Positions 59,803 to 64,000 of a DNA stretch of 64,000 nucleotides are shown here, in pieces. Position numbers and translations under genes: made by a program. This DNA is from Cardinalis cardinalis (Eukaryota; Chordata; Aves; Passeriformes; Cardinalidae), in the NCBI GenBank assembly GCA_014549065.1, contig JACDOX010000018.1, forward strand, positions 953,142 to 1,017,141, given 5' to 3'. The notes under the pieces were generated by a model. The model saw only the letters and a program-made list of their open reading frames with translations. It was not told the origin of the DNA and searched no databases. Within the stretch, counting starts at the first letter, position 1; each line of letters opens with the position of its first letter.

Positions 59803-59850
59803 TTGCACTTTATCTGTACTTTATCTGTACATACTGCACTTTATCTGTGC
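59803..59850 (-). repeat. Short tandem array with three GATA motifs
   Basis: On the minus strand CAGATAAAGT occurs three times in 48 bases (TATC at 59811, 59822 and 59842 on the plus strand), from an 11-base unit plus one spaced copy. Confidence 0.9.
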
Positions 59851-60469
59851 AATTACACAACCATAACCCCTTTCTGCAGGCAGAGGACCGGGTTTAATGC
59901 CATCTTGTAACATTTAAAAATGCTGTTGCAAGGAGTCCTACAACCAACTAACAAGAACTTTGAGCTAAATGAGAAACAGGAAAGAAGTACATAATGAAAG
60001 TATTGCATCAATCACCACAACTTTCAAGAAAACACAAAATAAAATGTAGGTCTCTAACTTCCTAAAAGGGGTTTTTTTGGGCAATTCAGAGACAGTCAAA
60101 TCTCCCAATTGTAGTGGGTTCTTTTATTATTTAAAACTAGTCAGAAACTACTCCAGCATCTTTGTAAGAACTTCAGTGTAGGTCATTAAAACAAGTTTCT
60201 ACCAGATGCCAGCACGTACTAAATTTCCTCTAACAGAAATCTTTTTGCATGTTCCCCATCAGACATGTCTCCTCTCTGGCACTTCCCCCTTAAGCTCCAC
60301 TGTAGTTACCAAGAAAAAGAAGTTCATTTTTCTCCTGAAGATGCAAATACAAAATGTTATCTGAGAAAAAAGCACTAGCCTAAAAATATGTACCAAAACA
60401 AGTGGGACAGCACTAGCCTAGAAATTTCACTAGCAGATAATAGAGTGACATTCTGTTTTGCTAATGAAC

Positions 60470-60561
60470 AGCAAAAAAAACAAAACAAACAAAAACAAAA
60501 AAACAAAAAACATAACAAAACAAACAAAAAAATACAACCATAAAAAAAAAAACAAAAAAAC
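60470..60561 (+). repeat. A-rich (CAAAA)n simple repeat
   Basis: About 90 bases almost wholly A and C, in units of CAAAA and CAAA. Open frames crossing it on either strand are low-complexity artefacts. Confidence 0.95.
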
Positions 60562-63500
60562 CAGGTCTGCAGATGAATTCTTCTTATTTGTGTCTGGTGT
60601 AACTATTTTTAAAATATCATTCCACTTGTTATGTGTTCGGACTGTTATGTTTGAATATAGCATTGAACAAAAAATCCCTAGAACATCTAACAAAATTATT
60701 ATGGACAAGGGAAGAAAAGGAGGAACCATTGTTGTAACTAGAAACACCTGAACAATATTATTTTATATTAAGACACAGCTTTCTTGTTAAATACCTTACC
60801 TGTGTAGTAGACACACATTAAAATGAATAATTTAATAAAAAAGGAAAAAAGAAAAGTAGTCTTTTGACTGGTTAGTACCTCATCCACTGATTAGTTTATG
60901 ATCTCAATCCAACAACCAAGCTTCCATTACTTTCTTTTTAAGCCAGAAACAAGCAAGCTCCAACACTATCACCTTTCACTGTTTGACTCATTATCTATTC
61001 TTAGGACAAACATGGTACTAATATGGCATCAAGACTTCTGTAACTCCCTGGTGACTTCTTCAGTTGCATGAAAAAAATCCAACTGAAAACATTTCTGTAA
61101 TATTAGGGAAGATTTTTACAAACAGCTGTTTTCTGTTATTAATTGCTCAGTTTGTAATCATAGCNGTGGTTGGTTGGAAAAAGTCTGTAACACTGAAACT
61201 GTAACAATATTTTTATTTACACTAGTAGTCTAGGCAGAACAGATTGCTCAGGAAAGGAACAACATTGAGGGCTCCTGGCTGAATCAAGCAAGAGTTGAAA
61301 AGAGGGACTGAAAAACGAAGTAGCAGCCTCTGACAGATTTGGTCTTTGTGAAATGGGAAATGAATGCTGTCAACCTTAATGCTGTGTTAATCAAAGGTTT
61401 GCACTGGAAATTCTCGTAATATTTCAGCTTCTCAAAGCACTGACCATCTGCATGCTGGGGCTCTGCTACAGAGCATGCTCATGACTCCCTTCTGGCTGCA
61501 GACTGGGTTTTCTTCCATGAAAAGCTGAAGAGGTGGTTTGAATCCACATGACATCCCAGTGTGGAGTCAGGATACAGCTGTGCTAGGCAGCTAGGCTGAA
61601 AAGCACCNAAGAACTAAAACACTCTGTAATACTGGAGTCACAGACAGCGCTCAGAAGTTTTATTTATGGTTCTGCTCAACCCCAGAAGACTTGGCTGGCT
61701 GAACCTGCTTTCCTTCCAGCCCTGAGGCAATGAAGGTGTGATGCAGTACTAGGAGGGCACCTAAACTGCCCACATTCACGGCCTTATGAACCCCACATAC
61801 TGCGACCTGCTTGCTACTCATCACACTTGCCATGCAAGAGCTGATAAGTGTTCAGTAAGTTCTGGGATGGTGATTTTTACCTCACATTGTCACTTTCCAC
61901 TCATAAACAACATCATTTGACTAGAAAAGAATAACTGGTGGCAAGAGCACTGTTGGATAATGCAAANCTCAGTTCGTCAGAGGAGCCACAATGTAATCAC
62001 AGAAACCAAATGGAGATCGTGTGATTTGTCATGGGTAACGAACGTGGAGTGAGGTGGAAGCCATAGGATCTCCTCCTTCTACCTGATACCCTGGAATATT
62101 TTGTACAAACTAAGTGCACCTCCTATAGAAAAATATTCTGTACAATGCAACAACAAAGAATGCCTTTGGATACCTTTTAGTAAGTCTTGTGTATTCATCT
62201 ATGCCAAGTGTTGATCCATGATATTTTAGCTTGTGATTGCAATCATATTGTTAGTGCTACATAGAGCTATTCTGCAGTTAATGCCTTTATCACTGGCAAT
62301 CCAAAAGAACCAAAGATGTTGCAGCAAATAAATCCTGTTATTTATTAATCCAGCAGTCTCTTCTGAATGCAACCAGACCTATAGTTCATAGACTATTTGT
62401 GAACTCAGCAGCAGGTCCATAGTTAAACATCTGCAAGAAGCACCAGCTAAAGAGCAGCTGAGTAATGTCTGGGTTCCTGGGCTCTGAATTTGAAAGTGAA
62501 TGTGCTTCTAAACACAAAACTATTTAAAAAGTGTTAGTAATTCTATTACAACTTGATATTTTAGAAAGGATTACTATAATTGAAGAAAACCATTTTCTTG
62601 GGTGTTTCAATTCAATATTCCTCGTGAATACATAGAATCATCACACCAAACTTTTGGATTTAGATAAAGAAATTACAGAAAAATCCATGGAATTGTACCA
62701 CGTTTTTACACAAGACTGACTGACTAGTAACTTTTATGTAAATAACGCTTTCCCAAGCAACCATATGTGATTTGCATTAAGCAATTCCTTCCATTCCTTT
62801 TTCAGTCATATCAGTGCGAGAAACTGGAAACCTGAAAGAGTTAATGTCTCAAACATTTGGCAGAAGGTAAAAGGAATGTTACCATGCTATTGGAATTAAA
62901 TACCGCAACAACCATGACATCTAGGTAAGGTGCAGTTAAAAAAAGAGGGTCTTGTGGAGGCAGAAGAGTGCTTTTCTGGGGTCAACTTGCCTTTCTTGGG
63001 GAACTATTTCTAAAAACAAGTCTGAGACAGCAGTGCACTTGCATCTATCAGGGGAAGGCATTTGAAACCACGAGAACCCCCAGTCTCCTTCCGAAAAGTT
63101 AAAGAATAACAAAATGCACACGGGCAAGGACTGGTTTATAAGTAGCAAAACAGAGAGGGGCAGGGTGTGAACCCTGTACTCACCATCCACAGGAACTGGA
63201 CCAGAGACAGTGCTGGAACTCTGGGTTGTGACCCAGATATTTTCTTTTCTATTACCCTGTCTTTCCTTCTTCCTTTCTTCCTCTTCCTAAAAGTTTGATT
63301 TGTTGTTCCCACATCCAGAAAAGCTTAATCCACAAGCTGTTCAAAAACCACTGCTGCTACATGTTGTTCAAAAATGTTGAAGTTGCTGCTACAGACCGTC
63401 AGCCTACCATAAAGTTTAAATCGTTGTTGCCTGTACATGAGCCTGAAGGCTGATTGCCCTTCTTTCACCACAATTTAGCACAAGGGTATCCCAAGCATCA

Positions 63501-64000
63501 GCTACCTCAGAGTAGGTAGTCCAGGGCTGCCCTCTAGGGACCCACAATTATACAAAACAAGATCCCCTCAGAAACTATGAAACACTTTGTCTTTAGGCTA
63601 ACTTTCTAAAAGCAACAGCAATTAATTATTAAAACATAGACAATAGAAATAACAATTCAAAATCTGTAACACTCCTTCAGGAAAGTAATTTTGCTGGTAA
63701 CAATAGCAATCCTTTTCACATTAAAGCATCTCTGAAAACTGGGGGTTTTTCCACCTTGAGTATCATTGCTAATTGCTGGTTTTGCCCACAAGCTGCTGAG
63801 AAGCCTCCTACAACCCCTGCAGAGCGGGAGCAGTCCATCAAGACAAGGTGTGTGGGAAAGTTTCTGGGGCTCAGTGATGCTCTTCAGATGCACTGAGCCA
63901 CCTTTGCTTCTAGAGCCATTCTAGCCAAGAGAACTATCACTTTTTGTGTGTTTATATGGACAAAAATTAAGGTGTCCTTTTTAAATACAATTTAGAAATT

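Larger units (their letters stand above)
56111..64000. other. Upstream flank of the cluster segment
   Basis: Apart from the TIR-exon relic at 57480-57632 and simple repeats, I see nothing coding. I looked on the minus strand for partner exons of the relic (membrane helix, Ig, second TIR exon) and found none. IL1R1 is expected further right. Confidence 0.55.

Noticed and set aside
60430..60751. Open frames of about 100 residues on both strands
   Set aside because: Driven by the (CAAAA)n simple repeat.

Overview
This is vertebrate, almost certainly avian and probably songbird (passerine), nuclear DNA. The coding signal is split into short exons with GT-AG borders. The interspersed repeats are CR1 retrotransposon fragments, bird-type ERV LTRs, and a tRNA-Ile-headed SINE with a CR1-like tail of the kind described in zebra finch. 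Scattered single n bases and one 360-base N run (16649-17008) show it is draft assembly. I could not identify the species.

The window holds two tandem interleukin-1-receptor family genes, both on the minus strand. The left one (coding 18449 down to 2626) is IL1RL1 (ST2, the IL-33 receptor). The right one (coding 52345 down to 42990) is best read as IL1RL2 (the IL-36 receptor), with IL1R1 as the weaker alternative. I rebuilt ten coding exons for each. Every splice phase joins without a frameshift, giving about 536 and 563 residues, close to human ST2 (556) and human IL1RL2 (575). Both have a signal peptide, three Ig domains, one membrane helix and a cytoplasmic TIR domain. Order and orientation match the mammalian cluster IL1R1-IL1RL2-IL1RL1-IL18R1, so IL18R1 should lie beyond base 1 and IL1R1 beyond base 64000 (inference).

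Layout: 1-2400 is the flank beyond the 3' end of IL1RL1, with an antisense CR1 piece. 2414-18458 is IL1RL1. 18459-22330 is its 5' region, with a candidate upstream coding exon and a TATA/GATA-type promoter and first exon. 22331-42650 is about 20 kb with no recognisable gene, holding LTRs and a SINE. 42652-52351 is IL1RL2. 52352-56110 runs up to a CpG island that is its likely promoter and that also has a good splice donor on the plus strand. 56111-64000 is noncoding apart from a decayed TIR exon at 57480-57632, the relic of a further IL-1R family copy.

The two receptors would act in parallel: each binds its own IL-1 family cytokine (IL-33 or IL-36), pairs with IL1RAP, and signals through MyD88 from the TIR domain. 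I found no wholly new system. The most notable items are the TIR-exon relic, a cysteine-to-glycine change in ST2 Ig1, an in-frame upstream exon that could extend ST2, and a possible soluble-ST2 read-through end next to an LTR.
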